Assembly (NCBI GenBank): GCA_024402475.1
Contig: JAKSTQ010000001.1
Location: forward strand, 109,394-173,393
Direction of reading: 5' to 3'
Source of the DNA: Treponema sp.
GTDB taxonomy: Bacteria; Spirochaetota; Spirochaetia; Treponematales; Treponemataceae
DNA length: 64,000 bases
Each line of letters begins with the position of its first letter. Position 1 is the first letter of the stretch. Shown one piece after another: positions 37,860 to 47,269 of this stretch. A program made the translations under genes and the position numbers. The notes below the pieces were generated by a model, which saw nothing but the letters and a program-made list of their open reading frames with translations, made no database searches and had not been told where the DNA came from.

Positions 37860-39055
37860 TGATTAAAAAATCTATCCGGGTATTATTCGCCTTAATTACA
37901 GTTTTATTCTTTTTCTCATGTAAAACAACAGAAAACCTTGAATCACCTGAAACAAATTCTGCTGTAAAAAAGACAAACAAAGAATTAAGCCTTGTTTTTG
38001 GCGGCGATATTATGGCTCATACCGGTAACTTTTTAATGAAGGACTACAGCCTTATCTGGACAGATATCAAAGACATTACTCAGGCAAGTGATTTTACTTT
38101 CGGGAACCTTGAAGCCCCGGTTGACGATACAATTCCATTTGAAAACTATCCGACTTTCAACATGAAGTTTTCTTATCCTGAACAGGCCATCAATGCGGGA
38201 TTCAATGTTTTTTCACTTGCAAATAATCACACAAACGATCAGAGCCTAAAAGGTATTTATTCTACCCAGAAATGGGCAAATGAAATTAAAGAAAGCACAA
38301 AAGATTCAAATCGCCCTGTTTATTTTTCAGGACTTCGAAAAAAGGCAACTACAAAAATTGCAGAAGACACAGAAGTCACTTATGAAATTATAGAAAAAAA
38401 CGGTGTCCGATTCCTGTTTTTAGCAGTCACTCAGATTCTTAACACTGAAATTGCAAAAGCATACATAAATTATTTTCCTGACACAAAGTATTTCAGGTCA
38501 CTTTTAATTCAGACTATTCAGACTCTCAGAGAAGAAAACCCATGTGACTTTTTTGTTCTGGGACTTCATATCGGAGATCCTGAATATGTTCTGACTGTAA
38601 CTGATTCAAGAAAAAAATTCTGTTATGACCTTCTTGATGCAGGCGTTGATATAATCTGGGCAAATCATCCCCACACAATCCGTCCAATTGAATATATCAA
38701 AGACAAAGAAACTCAAAAGATTAAGAAAATCATTATGTATGCCTGCGGGAATACAATTTCTGCACAAAGATGGCGTCCTAATTTTGCAAATCCAGGCGTT
38801 ATGCGTGAATATACCGGAGACGGACTTTTACTTGGCATTAAAGCCGTAAAAAATAAAAATGAAATTTATTTTGACGATCCGCAAGTAACCTACTTTACTA
38901 CTTATGTTGATCCCAATAAAAATACAGTCATAAGAAAATATCAGGATTCTCTTTATACCGAACTTGAACAGAAAGGCCGTAAAAACTGGGCAGACTATCT
39001 GAGAACCCGTTATTCTCTTTTACTTGATATTAAGGAAATCATTACATGGCAATAA
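37859..39055 (+). CDS. CapA-family (PGA_cap) metallophosphatase-fold lipoprotein
   Basis: The 398-residue protein has a lipoprotein signal (FALITVLFFFSC) and a calcineurin-like fold typical of CapA/YwtB. Its motifs are FGGDIMAHTGN, FGNLEAPVDD, SLANNHTNDQ, LGLHIGDPEY and WANHPHTIRPIE. In Bacillus CapA takes part in poly-gamma-glutamate export; in spirochaetes the role is unknown, and no capB/C genes are nearby. It overlaps the carboxypeptidase gene by one base and the hrpA gene by ten, so translation is coupled. A surface-polymer role is speculative. Confidence 0.87.
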   Translation: MIKKSIRVLFALITVLFFFSCKTTENLESPETNSAVKKTNKELSLVFGGDIMAHTGNFLMKDYSLIWTDIKDITQASDFTFGNLEAPVDDTIPFENYPTFNMKFSYPEQAINAGFNVFSLANNHTNDQSLKGIYSTQKWANEIKESTKDSNRPVYFSGLRKKATTKIAEDTEVTYEIIEKNGVRFLFLAVTQILNTEIAKAYINYFPDTKYFRSLLIQTIQTLREENPCDFFVLGLHIGDPEYVLTVTDSRKKFCYDLLDAGVDIIWANHPHTIRPIEYIKDKETQKIKKIIMYACGNTISAQRWRPNFANPGVMREYTGDGLLLGIKAVKNKNEIYFDDPQVTYFTTYVDPNKNTVIRKYQDSLYTELEQKGRKNWADYLRTRYSLLLDIKEIITWQ

Positions 39056-41631
39056 ATTATAAAGACCTGCCTGTTTATGCACAAAAACAGCTGATTCTTG
39101 ACAGTCTCGAAAACAACCAGGTTATCGTTGTACAAAGTCCGACAGGTTCGGGGAAAACAACACAGATTCCGGTTATTCTCCACGAAGCAGGATACAGTAC
39201 AAACGGAATTATTGGTATTACTCAGCCTCGCCGTATTGCAGCCCTTTCGGTAAGTGAATTTATCGCAAAACAGCTTAAGACTACTTACCCGGGTCTTGTA
39301 GGCTACAAAATGCGTTTTGAAGACCAGACAGATTTTACGACAAGAATCAAAATCATGACCGACGGAATTCTTCTCCAGGAAATGAAACTTGATCCAATGC
39401 TTCGTAAATACAGCGTAATAATGGTCGACGAAGCTCACGAACGCAGCCTTAACATTGACTTTGTTCTTGGATTACTTAAACGGGTTCTTAAAGAACGCAA
39501 AGACCTTAAAGTTATCGTTTCTTCTGCAACAATGAATGCACAGAAATTTTCTGATTACTTTGGCGGATGTCCTATTGTTGATATCGAAACAGTTACCTAT
39601 CCTGTTACTCTTATTTATGATCCGCCGGTAGTTCCTGCAAGTACACTTACAGAAACTGCAACAGAAGCTCTTCTTGCAAAAATCAGTATGACAATTGAAC
39701 GCATCCTTTCCAATCATGATGAAGGCGACATTCTTGTATTTTTGCCGGGTGAAAAAGCAATCAAGGACTGCATTAACAGATTGTGCTATACAAATTTCTC
39801 AAGAAAAATTCATCTTGTGCCTTTGTATGGCCGTCTTCCAAAAGATGAACAGGAAAAGGTTTTCCACCCTGCACCATTTGGGCGAAAAAAAGTAATTCTT
39901 TCAACTAACATCGCAGAAACTTCTGTAACAATTGATGGTATTACAAGCGTAATTGATACAGGACTTGCAAAACTCAATTATTATTCACCGCGAACATATA
40001 CTTCAAGCCTTGTAGAAACTCCTGTTTCAAAAGCCAGCTGTAATCAGCGCCGGGGACGAGCAGGACGCACAAGAGCCGGAACCTGTTACCGTCTTTTTTC
40101 CAGAAAAGATTTTGATACACGCGAAGCCTACACTCTTGAAGAAATTTACCGTACAGACCTTAGTGAAGTTGTTTTAAGGATGTCTGAACTTGGAATTACA
40201 GATTTTGAAAGCTTTGATTTTATTTCACAGCCTTCAAAAGAAGGAATCCGTGGCGGCGTAGAAACATTAAAACTTTTAAAAGCTCTGAACGATGACCATA
40301 CTTTAAGTGCCATCGGCCGAATGATGGTAACATTCCCGCTGCCGCCAAGAGTTTCAAGAATCATTGTTGAATCCATGATGTATTATCCTGATGTTCTTGA
40401 AGAAGTAATCATTGCAGCTGCATTTTTAAGTACTCACTCTCCTTTTGTTCTTCCACAGGGACAGGAAATGGATGCCCGCCGTGCTCATCATGCATTCCGT
40501 GATATCCAGGGAGATTTTGTATCTTACCTCAGACTTTTCCGTCAGTATCAGGCACAGAAAGATAAAGAAAAATTCTGCAAGCATAATTTTCTTGATGAAC
40601 GCGTAATGGCAGAAATTGCAAATATCGATGAACAGCTTACACAGATTATCAGTGACCAGCAGATTCCTGTAAGTCATGGCGGCTCTATGGATGACTACCT
40701 TTGCTGTATTGCAAGCGGTATGATTCAGTTTGTATGTGTACGGGAAGGTCGCGAAAATTACAGAACACTGACACAGGATCATATTTCAATTCATCCAGGT
40801 TCCAGCATGTTCCGTACTGATCCTATGTATATTGTTGCAGGAGAAATCGTACGTACAAGCAGAATGTTTGCTATGAGCGTTTCTCCTTTAACAAAAAATC
40901 AGCTTGCTAAAATTGATCCTGATCTGGAACGAAACCTTAACGCTGTCAAAAAATCAAACGGAAAGAAAGATAAACTGCTTCGCATGCCTTATGACTATTC
41001 ACAGACACGCAATCTTGAAGAACTTTCAAAACCGTCAAAGCTTAAAGATAAAGAACTTAAGAATTCTGTGGAAATCTGCGGACAGACTTTTGCAATTAAA
41101 AAAGTAAAAGGCAAAAAACTTGCAGTCATGGAATTGTCCCAGCTTAATTCACTTGTAAAAAGTGCAGATTTCAAGCTTGATAATCTTGTTCACCTTAAAA
41201 TTGCTGACCTTAAGGCTAAGATAAAATGTTCCGGCGGTTACGAACTTTTAACCGGCGAAAAACTTGAACTCGTTCTCAAACTTGCAAAAGTGCTTGACCT
41301 TAACCCGCTTGAGAAAAGACCTTTTGACATGAAGATGAATGTTGATATCAGCAAACCCGAAAGTCCTGCAATTCTCACTGACGCACTGGAATACCTGCTT
41401 AGAACAGTTCCTGCAAAAGCAAAAACACGGGAAATGGGATTCATCTGTATTTTTACTGACAATAAGGGAACTTACTGGTTCAAAGTTTCAAGAGGATTTG
41501 CTACAGCCCTGAATGAAAGCCTTTCTACTCTTGAAACTCTTATTGATGATGAACATGTTCAGTGGACAACCCAGCAGAAAGACAGAATTTCAAAAATCTA
41601 TGCAAAGCTAAACAGTCTTTACAATGACTGA
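39046..41631 (+). CDS. hrpA: DEAH-box ATP-dependent RNA helicase HrpA-like
   Basis: A 3'-5' DEAH helicase acting on RNA or ribosomes. In 861 residues it has motif I SPTGSGKTTQIP, motif Ia TQPRRIAALS, motif II DEAH (VDEAHERSLNIDF), motif III SSATMNA, motif V LSTNIAETSVTIDGI and motif VI QRRGRAGRTRAGTCYRLF. HA2/winged-helix and OB-like domains follow. The protein is shorter than E. coli HrpA (1300) and closer to HrpB or short HrpA forms. It ends one base from the stop codon of the convergent HEAT gene. Confidence 0.93.
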   Translation: MAINYKDLPVYAQKQLILDSLENNQVIVVQSPTGSGKTTQIPVILHEAGYSTNGIIGITQPRRIAALSVSEFIAKQLKTTYPGLVGYKMRFEDQTDFTTRIKIMTDGILLQEMKLDPMLRKYSVIMVDEAHERSLNIDFVLGLLKRVLKERKDLKVIVSSATMNAQKFSDYFGGCPIVDIETVTYPVTLIYDPPVVPASTLTETATEALLAKISMTIERILSNHDEGDILVFLPGEKAIKDCINRLCYTNFSRKIHLVPLYGRLPKDEQEKVFHPAPFGRKKVILSTNIAETSVTIDGITSVIDTGLAKLNYYSPRTYTSSLVETPVSKASCNQRRGRAGRTRAGTCYRLFSRKDFDTREAYTLEEIYRTDLSEVVLRMSELGITDFESFDFISQPSKEGIRGGVETLKLLKALNDDHTLSAIGRMMVTFPLPPRVSRIIVESMMYYPDVLEEVIIAAAFLSTHSPFVLPQGQEMDARRAHHAFRDIQGDFVSYLRLFRQYQAQKDKEKFCKHNFLDERVMAEIANIDEQLTQIISDQQIPVSHGGSMDDYLCCIASGMIQFVCVREGRENYRTLTQDHISIHPGSSMFRTDPMYIVAGEIVRTSRMFAMSVSPLTKNQLAKIDPDLERNLNAVKKSNGKKDKLLRMPYDYSQTRNLEELSKPSKLKDKELKNSVEICGQTFAIKKVKGKKLAVMELSQLNSLVKSADFKLDNLVHLKIADLKAKIKCSGGYELLTGEKLELVLKLAKVLDLNPLEKRPFDMKMNVDISKPESPAILTDALEYLLRTVPAKAKTREMGFICIFTDNKGTYWFKVSRGFATALNESLSTLETLIDDEHVQWTTQQKDRISKIYAKLNSLYND

Positions 41632-41632
41632 C

Positions 41633-43105
41633 CTATTCTATCTTTAAGATTTTCTTAGCCTTTGTACTGTTTGCTCCGGCTTTTTTATCATCTGCAATAA
41701 GTTTTACTTTACCTTCGCATGATTCATAACGGCCGGATGCATACATATCAAGTCCAAGAGCACAAGTCTGTGCATCTTTTGATTCAAGATATTTCTGGCA
41801 GACTTCTTCAAAAGAAGGATCCGGATATTTTGCAAGATGTTTTCCAACATTGTAGCGGATTGGTTTTCTTTTATCATCTGCTGCAATGCTTAAAGCGAAA
41901 TCTTTTATTGCACCGTTTCCGTTCTTGGACTGTTTTAAAAGTGCTTCGATTGATTTAAGTTTTGCATTGTCTGCAGTTTTTTCGTTTTTAATCTGTTCAA
42001 TTAAAAAGTCATCTGCTTTCTGACTGTTAAAAGTTCCGAGAACAGAATAGCATTTATCTTTGACTACATTTTCAGGATCATTTTTTGCTCTGTAAATAAT
42101 GAATTCAACTGCTTCTTCAAGCTTCATTTTAGAAGCTGATTCAATTGCTTCAATTCGAACTTTCCAGTGAGCATCACGAATTCCTTCGATGATAACTTTT
42201 TTAGCTTCAGGAGTATCGTAGTTTGAAATTCCCTTAATAACATACTGACGGAAATTAGGATCTGTTCCTTCAAAAAGATCTACGAGTATTTCAATTGATT
42301 TAGGATCTTTCATTTCGCCGATTGCCTGGGCTGCATACATTCTGACAAAAGAATTTTCTTCTTCGTCCTGAGCAATTTCTGTAATTCTGTCCAGAGTACT
42401 CAAGGCCTTGATTTTTCCAAGAACTTTCATAAGGTTCTGGCGTTGATTTACTGTAAGGTCATCGCGGTCCAGAAGTTCAATCAAAAATCCAGCTTCATCA
42501 GTTCCGCCAATTTCGCCAAGAGCAGCAAGTGCCTGGTTGAAATACTGTTCATCTTCTGATTCAATAAGATTCAAAACGGCAGGAACAGCTTCTTTTGTTT
42601 TTACGGCAGAGACATATTTAAAAAGCAGGTCAACCGTTGAATTTCGTGTATCATAAGGATCATCAAGAATTTCTACAGCATAATCTTCGATACATGGATC
42701 TTCCTGTTTTGTAAAATATTCAATGATTTTATCGCGGACTGGAACGCTTTTTGTCTGATAGAACAATTCATAAAGATCTGCAGAAAAACGGGGATCTTCA
42801 TTATCATTCAATTTTTTGATCATATCAAGAATTTCAGATTCAATTCCATATTTTAAGGTTTCAGTCTTTTCTTTTACAGCATCCTTGCCTTCGTCTTTAA
42901 GAGCAGCTTTTTCTGCCTTTGCAGCATCAACTTCTTTTGGCTTTTTAGAAGAAGGAATTGTTACAGGCCGGCGTTCTTTTTCTGCTTTCTTTTCTGATTC
43001 CACAGACTGCTGGTCTTTCTTTTTATTTTTAGAAGACGAACCTTCCTGTGCAAAAGCAAATGCCATGGTTGAGATTAAAACTGCTGCTAAAAATTTCTTC
43101 ATCAT
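41633..43105 (-). CDS. Secreted HEAT-repeat protein
   Basis: The 490-residue protein has a signal peptide (FLAAVLISTMAFAFAQ), a very charged Lys/Glu linker (about 22-85) and at least eight HEAT-like repeats, with units such as AVPAVLNLIESED and FVRMYAAQAIGEMKDPKSIEIL. Such solenoids usually serve protein-protein binding; here it would act in the periplasm. It is the last gene of the dut-lptF-lptG-tgt cluster, 43 bases after tgt. No catalytic residues are recognised. Confidence 0.85.
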   Translation of the reverse strand: MMKKFLAAVLISTMAFAFAQEGSSSKNKKKDQQSVESEKKAEKERRPVTIPSSKKPKEVDAAKAEKAALKDEGKDAVKEKTETLKYGIESEILDMIKKLNDNEDPRFSADLYELFYQTKSVPVRDKIIEYFTKQEDPCIEDYAVEILDDPYDTRNSTVDLLFKYVSAVKTKEAVPAVLNLIESEDEQYFNQALAALGEIGGTDEAGFLIELLDRDDLTVNQRQNLMKVLGKIKALSTLDRITEIAQDEEENSFVRMYAAQAIGEMKDPKSIEILVDLFEGTDPNFRQYVIKGISNYDTPEAKKVIIEGIRDAHWKVRIEAIESASKMKLEEAVEFIIYRAKNDPENVVKDKCYSVLGTFNSQKADDFLIEQIKNEKTADNAKLKSIEALLKQSKNGNGAIKDFALSIAADDKRKPIRYNVGKHLAKYPDPSFEEVCQKYLESKDAQTCALGLDMYASGRYESCEGKVKLIADDKKAGANSTKAKKILKIE

Positions 43106-43148
43106 ATATATAAAACCTGTTTATTGCGATTTAGTTACTTTTATATTA

Positions 43149-44285
43149 TTACGAAATATTTCCGGCCTTAAAGCGTTCAAGGAACATTTTTTTATAATCT
43201 TCAAAGCGGTCATTATTGATTGCGTCCCGTGCTTCTTTTACAAGATTATTCAAAAAGTAAAGATTGTGATAACTTGCAAGCATTGACGAAAGAATTTCGC
43301 CGGCCTTAAAAATATGGCGCAGATAAGAACGGCTGTAATTTCTGCAGACTTTACAATTACATTCCTTATCAATAGGACCAAAATCATGAATAAACCGTTC
43401 CTGCTTGATACTGAGCATACCGTCCCTTGTAAAATAAGAACCGTTGCGGGCATTGCGAGTCGGTAAAACACAGTCAAACATATCGATTCCATTTTCGATT
43501 GCATCAAGGATGTAGTCAGGAGTTCCGATTCCCATTACATATTTTGGTTTATCTTCCGGCAAAAGATCTGCTGTATAAGCCAGGAAATCTGAATATACAT
43601 CTTTTGGTTCACCTACGCTAAGTCCACCGATTGCAATTCCAGGCATATCAAGCTGAGTTACAAAATCTGCACTCTGCTTTCTAAGGTCTTCAAAAAAGTT
43701 TCCCTGTACAATAGGAAAAAGAATTCCTTTGTAGCCTTCCTGCTGATTTTTTTCCCACTGCTTTTTTGCCCTTAAAAGCCAGTCACTGGTTACTTTGAGT
43801 GCCTTTACAGCTTCTTTTTTATCAACACCGTAACCGGAACAGACATCAAGCTGCATCTGAATATCAGAATTAAATTTTGTCTGAATATCAACAACATTTT
43901 CCGGAGTGAACTGATGATAGGAACCATCAACTGTACTCTGAAACCTTACGCCGTCATCAGTGATTTTACGCATTTTAGAAAGAGAAAACACCTGAAAACC
44001 GCCGGAATCAGTCAGAAAGTTTCTGTTCCATTTTGAAAAACCATGAAGTCCGCCGGCTTCCTTAACAAGATCCGGACCTGGACGCAGATAAACATGATAT
44101 GTATTAGCAAGAATTATTTCAAAACCCATTTCTTCAAGGTCATCTTTAGAAATTGCTTTAACGGCAGCATTTGTTCCAACCGGCATAAATACTGGAGTCT
44201 GAACTGTACCATGTGGAAGTGACAAAACTCCTGTTCTTGCCTTTGAGCGCGAAGCCTTATGATTTATCTTAAAAATTGATTCCAT
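43149..44285 (-). CDS. tgt: Queuine/preQ1 tRNA-guanine transglycosylase
   Basis: Tgt exchanges guanine-34 for preQ1 in tRNAs with GUN anticodons. The 378-residue protein shows the TIM-barrel motifs: LTDSGGFQVFSLSK with the active-site Asp, GGLSVGEPKD, VMGIGTPDYILDAIENGIDMFDC (landmark only in part), VLPTRNARNG and the zinc site CNCKVCRNYSRSYLRHIF with the later His. Length is normal. It lies between lptG and the HEAT gene; there are no queuosine biosynthesis genes beside it. Confidence 0.97.
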   Translation of the reverse strand: MESIFKINHKASRSKARTGVLSLPHGTVQTPVFMPVGTNAAVKAISKDDLEEMGFEIILANTYHVYLRPGPDLVKEAGGLHGFSKWNRNFLTDSGGFQVFSLSKMRKITDDGVRFQSTVDGSYHQFTPENVVDIQTKFNSDIQMQLDVCSGYGVDKKEAVKALKVTSDWLLRAKKQWEKNQQEGYKGILFPIVQGNFFEDLRKQSADFVTQLDMPGIAIGGLSVGEPKDVYSDFLAYTADLLPEDKPKYVMGIGTPDYILDAIENGIDMFDCVLPTRNARNGSYFTRDGMLSIKQERFIHDFGPIDKECNCKVCRNYSRSYLRHIFKAGEILSSMLASYHNLYFLNNLVKEARDAINNDRFEDYKKMFLERFKAGNIS

Positions 44286-44331
44286 AAAAAATCCTTAAAG
44301 TTAAACTGCTATTATATTATATCGAAAAAAA

Positions 44332-45408
44332 TCAGGTCTTTGTATACCTTAAAAGAAGTATGCTGATTATAAGAAACGTAATAACCGGGAACCATGCTCC
44401 GGACATAGGAGAAATAATTGAGAATTTTGCAAAAAGCATTGTACACATCTGCAGCACATAGAACAAAACTGCTGCACTTACAGAAAGCGTAAGACTGATG
44501 ATCATTACATTCTTTTTTGTTCTGCCGGATAAAGCAGCTGCAAGCATTGTTACAATAAGAATTACCCATGGGAATGAAAATTTTTTGTAATAAACGCTTA
44601 ATGCTTCGCTGGAAGGAAGCCCTGTTTTTCTAAGATATGCAATATATTCCTGGGCTTCTTTTATGCTGATTGTTTCGATATCAACATTGTTATTTTTGAA
44701 CGTATCAGGCGGTTCTGTAAAACGTTTCTGGTATTTTTCAGGAAAAGCCGTAAGCTTCATTTCGCCTTCAAGGAATTCATAAAATTCAGGGCCGGAAAGC
44801 CTCCAGAATTTCCCTTTTTCGTCCCAGGTAGCCATTCTTGCCTGAACGATTCCTTCAAGTTTTTTTTCTTCAGTTCTTATAATAAGAAAAACGCCTACAA
44901 GTCTTTGTAATTCGTCTTCGTAGATATCAACCTTATAGATAACATTTCCGTCTTCTGCACGAATTACAATATTATCGTTGTTTTTATTTTCCGTAATATT
45001 CAGAACTGAATTTTTTAATGTCTTATAATTTGAATAGGAAGGAACAACAACCTTATCTTCAAAAAAAAGAAAGCCTGCAGAAAGAACAGCAGAAAAAATG
45101 AACAGAGGAAGCATAAAACGAAGATAGGAAACACCGCTTGCAAACAATGCTACAAGTTCATTTTTGGAACAAAGATTACAAAGCATGTAACAGGTAGCAA
45201 ACAAAACAGAAAGCGGTAATGCAAAAACAAGAGTTTTCGGAAGATAATACCACAAAATTGTTGCAACCTGTTTAGCAGGAACTTCATTTAAAATGTATTT
45301 CCAGATATCCATAAAAAGTTCAACAATCTCAAACCCAAGAACAAAAAGCGCAAGAGTTGCAAAAAGAAGAGGAAAAAACATTTTAAAAAGATATTGTGCA
45401 AGTTTCAT
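44332..45408 (-). CDS. lptG: LPS export-type permease LptG (YjgQ family)
   Basis: The 358-residue protein has the LptF/LptG layout: transmembrane helices near both ends (about 12-35, 53-75, 96-118, then 280-350) around a periplasmic jelly-roll domain. Most treponemes lack classical LPS, so the exported lipid may be a different glycolipid. Paralogue assignment (G rather than F) is by position as the second of two adjacent permease genes, three bases apart, and is tentative. Confidence 0.85.
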   Translation of the reverse strand: MKLAQYLFKMFFPLLFATLALFVLGFEIVELFMDIWKYILNEVPAKQVATILWYYLPKTLVFALPLSVLFATCYMLCNLCSKNELVALFASGVSYLRFMLPLFIFSAVLSAGFLFFEDKVVVPSYSNYKTLKNSVLNITENKNNDNIVIRAEDGNVIYKVDIYEDELQRLVGVFLIIRTEEKKLEGIVQARMATWDEKGKFWRLSGPEFYEFLEGEMKLTAFPEKYQKRFTEPPDTFKNNNVDIETISIKEAQEYIAYLRKTGLPSSEALSVYYKKFSFPWVILIVTMLAAALSGRTKKNVMIISLTLSVSAAVLFYVLQMCTMLFAKFSIISPMSGAWFPVITFLIISILLLRYTKT

Positions 45409-45411
45409 AGT

Positions 45412-46662
45412 TTACTGTTTCTGCAAAGCGTAAAAGAACGCTCCCCCCGCAATTCCAACTATAATATTCGGCATCCACATTGCAAAAAAGCCGTTAAATC
45501 CGTTGCGATAGCCGAACAGCATAAACACCCACATCAAGGCCCAGTACAAAACAGAAATCAAAACACCGATTACAAGTCCAACAAACTGTCCGTTGGTTTT
45601 ACCAAAAAGCAAGGCAAGTGGAACTGCAAGAAATGCAAAAAATAATGCACCAAAAGAAAGTGAATATTTTTTGTTGAATTCAATTTTATATTTATTCAGG
45701 ACACTTACATTTTCTGGAGTTGATTCCTGTTTTCTTAATGTACGGATTTCTTTTAAAATATCAGTACTGGTCATTTCGTTAGGTTCTACACCGCCGGAAT
45801 AATCCATAAAGGCAGATTCAAAAATATTCATTGTTATGCGGCTGGCAGTTATATATTCAAAATTTTCTTTTTTACGGTTATTTATTAAAGTCAGCGTACT
45901 GTCATTCATATTAAGCTGCATGCTTACTCCGCTTAACTTTGGAGAATCAATGGTAGATTCCAGCGCATTAATAATTCGCTGATTGCCTTCTGCATCCCTG
46001 TCAAAAAATACTACATCCGAAATTATGTTTCCCTTAACTTCACCTGTTACGATTGTTTCTGAATTAAAGTTCTTTACAGTATTAGATTCAATTTCAACAA
46101 GCGGATTTCTGGAAATGCTTATAAGATACTGCTCTTTATATTTAATGATACTTACAGGAAGAAGATAGTCATTAAGGAAAAATGAAAACAGAGAAATTAT
46201 AAGGCCCAGCACAACAACCGGCTGAAGAATTACCCGCTTAGGATCCTGACCTGATGCCCTGAGAATAAGAATTTCATTATCAGAATGCATTCTTCCCAAT
46301 GCCATTAAAAATCCTGTCAAAGTTGCAAAAGGAGCTGTCTGTGCCATAATTGCAGGAAAAGAATAAAAGCACAAAAGAGCAACATCCATAAACGGCAGAT
46401 TTTTTCCAAGCAGGTTCTGCATCATTATAAGAATCTGATTAACAAAGAAAATGAGGAAAAAGAAAAGATACATTACAAGAAAATAAACTACAAGTTCCCT
46501 GACAATATAACGCAGCATGAAAAAGTCCTTAAAGGAACGTTTTACAAACATTACGTGAACATTGAATTTTTTTATTTTCCTGTATGCGGTAGAAAAATGT
46601 ATCCTGCAAAAATCATTGATTCTGCGTTTTACTTTTTTTACCAGAGTCTTAATATCATCCAC
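45412..46662 (-). CDS. lptF: LPS export-type permease LptF (YjgP family)
   Basis: The 416-residue protein has the same YjgP/YjgQ topology as its neighbour, with the conserved segment FLMALGRMHSDNEILILRASG after the first helices. The GTG at 46662 gives an N-terminal basic extension of about 48 residues (KRRINDFCRIHFS...), unusual for the family. An internal ATG at 46518 has AAGGA seven bases upstream and matches the usual N terminus (MLRYIVREL), so it may be the real start. It is coupled to dut (five bases) and to lptG. Confidence 0.86.
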   Translation of the reverse strand: MDDIKTLVKKVKRRINDFCRIHFSTAYRKIKKFNVHVMFVKRSFKDFFMLRYIVRELVVYFLVMYLFFFLIFFVNQILIMMQNLLGKNLPFMDVALLCFYSFPAIMAQTAPFATLTGFLMALGRMHSDNEILILRASGQDPKRVILQPVVVLGLIISLFSFFLNDYLLPVSIIKYKEQYLISISRNPLVEIESNTVKNFNSETIVTGEVKGNIISDVVFFDRDAEGNQRIINALESTIDSPKLSGVSMQLNMNDSTLTLINNRKKENFEYITASRITMNIFESAFMDYSGGVEPNEMTSTDILKEIRTLRKQESTPENVSVLNKYKIEFNKKYSLSFGALFFAFLAVPLALLFGKTNGQFVGLVIGVLISVLYWALMWVFMLFGYRNGFNGFFAMWMPNIIVGIAGGAFFYALQKQ

Positions 46663-46667
46663 TGAAC

Positions 46668-47108
46668 TTAGACACCTGTTGAACCAAACCCACCGGCACC
46701 TCGTTCTGTAGTGCCAAGTTCATTCACCTTTACAAAATTTCCGATTGTCACAGGACTGACAATAATCTGTGCAATTCTATCCCCGTTATTAATGGAAAAA
46801 TCTTCCTGACCGAGATTTATTAAGATTACACCAAGTTCTCCACGGTAATCGCTGTCGATAGTTCCAGGAGTATTAAGGCAGGTAATTCCATTTTTTAATG
46901 CAAGACCGCTTCTTGGCCGCACCTGAATTTCATAACCTTCAGGGATTTCAAAAAACAGACCTGTAGGTACAAGAGTTCTCTGTCCTGGTTTTAATACGAT
47001 TGTTTCCTGTATAAAAGCACAAACGTCGCAGCCTGCACTGCCTGCAGTTTTATAAACTGGAAGAACAGCACCATCTTTAACAACGCATTTAATATCAATT
47101 TTATTCAT
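46668..47108 (-). CDS. dut: dUTP diphosphatase
   Basis: Dut hydrolyses dUTP to dUMP, limiting uracil in DNA and feeding dTMP synthesis. The 146-residue homotrimeric type has all five motifs: [43 protein letters not shown] and the C-terminal [10 protein letters not shown] that closes over the active site. The ATG at 47108 is the natural family start; the open frame runs further upstream only through an intergenic terminator. There is no ribosome-binding site, and an extended -10 element predicts a leaderless mRNA. Confidence 0.95.
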   Translation of the reverse strand: MNKIDIKCVVKDGAVLPVYKTAGSAGCDVCAFIQETIVLKPGQRTLVPTGLFFEIPEGYEIQVRPRSGLALKNGITCLNTPGTIDSDYRGELGVILINLGQEDFSINNGDRIAQIIVSPVTIGNFVKVNELGTTERGAGGFGSTGV

Positions 47109-47114
47109 ACTGGT

Positions 47115-47123
47115 ATTATACCA
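47115..47123 (-). promoter_or_regulatory. Extended -10 promoter giving a leaderless dut mRNA
   Basis: On the minus strand TGG-TATAAT (47123-47115) is followed by six bases and then the ATG at 47108, placing the transcription start at the A of the start codon. No Shine-Dalgarno sequence fits before the ATG. Confidence 0.55.
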
Positions 47124-47144
47124 TTTTCTATATATTCTGAATAC

Positions 47145-47172
47145 AAAAAATGCCGCATTAAGCGGCATTTTA
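47145..47172 (-). terminator. Intrinsic terminator between pnp and dut
   Basis: On the minus strand AAATGCCGC and GCGGCATTT form a nine-bp stem with a five-base loop, followed by six T. It ends the pnp transcript, so dut needs its own promoter. Confidence 0.85.
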
Positions 47173-47269
47173 TGGTTTGCAACCGGCGTAAAAACGCAGG
47201 TCATAAACTGATTATGGCAGACAGGGATTTCACCCTGCCTTAACCTTAACTGACTGATTTTAGTTCAGC
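47173..47269 (-). ncRNA. Structured pnp 3' region, possible small RNA
   Basis: Directly after the pnp stop codon two further hairpins precede the terminator. The first is GGCAG/CTGCC enclosing GGTGAAATCC, or alternatively CAGGG/CCCTG. The second is ACCTGCG/CGCCGGT with a T/C mismatch. The words GGTGAAATCC, CTGCC and ACCTGCG recall cobalamin- or FMN-riboswitch cores, but the region is too short and incomplete for either. I call it only a structured 3' region. Confidence 0.3.

Noticed and set aside
47109..47204. Upstream extension of the dut frame to 47204
   Set aside because: The extension runs through the pnp terminator hairpin and is not part of the dUTPase family; the family start is at 47108.
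47176..47250. tRNA-like segment on either strand after pnp (a GGTGAAATCC arm and a CCA-like end)
   Set aside because: The T-loop is one base short and no acceptor stem or anticodon arm can be formed.
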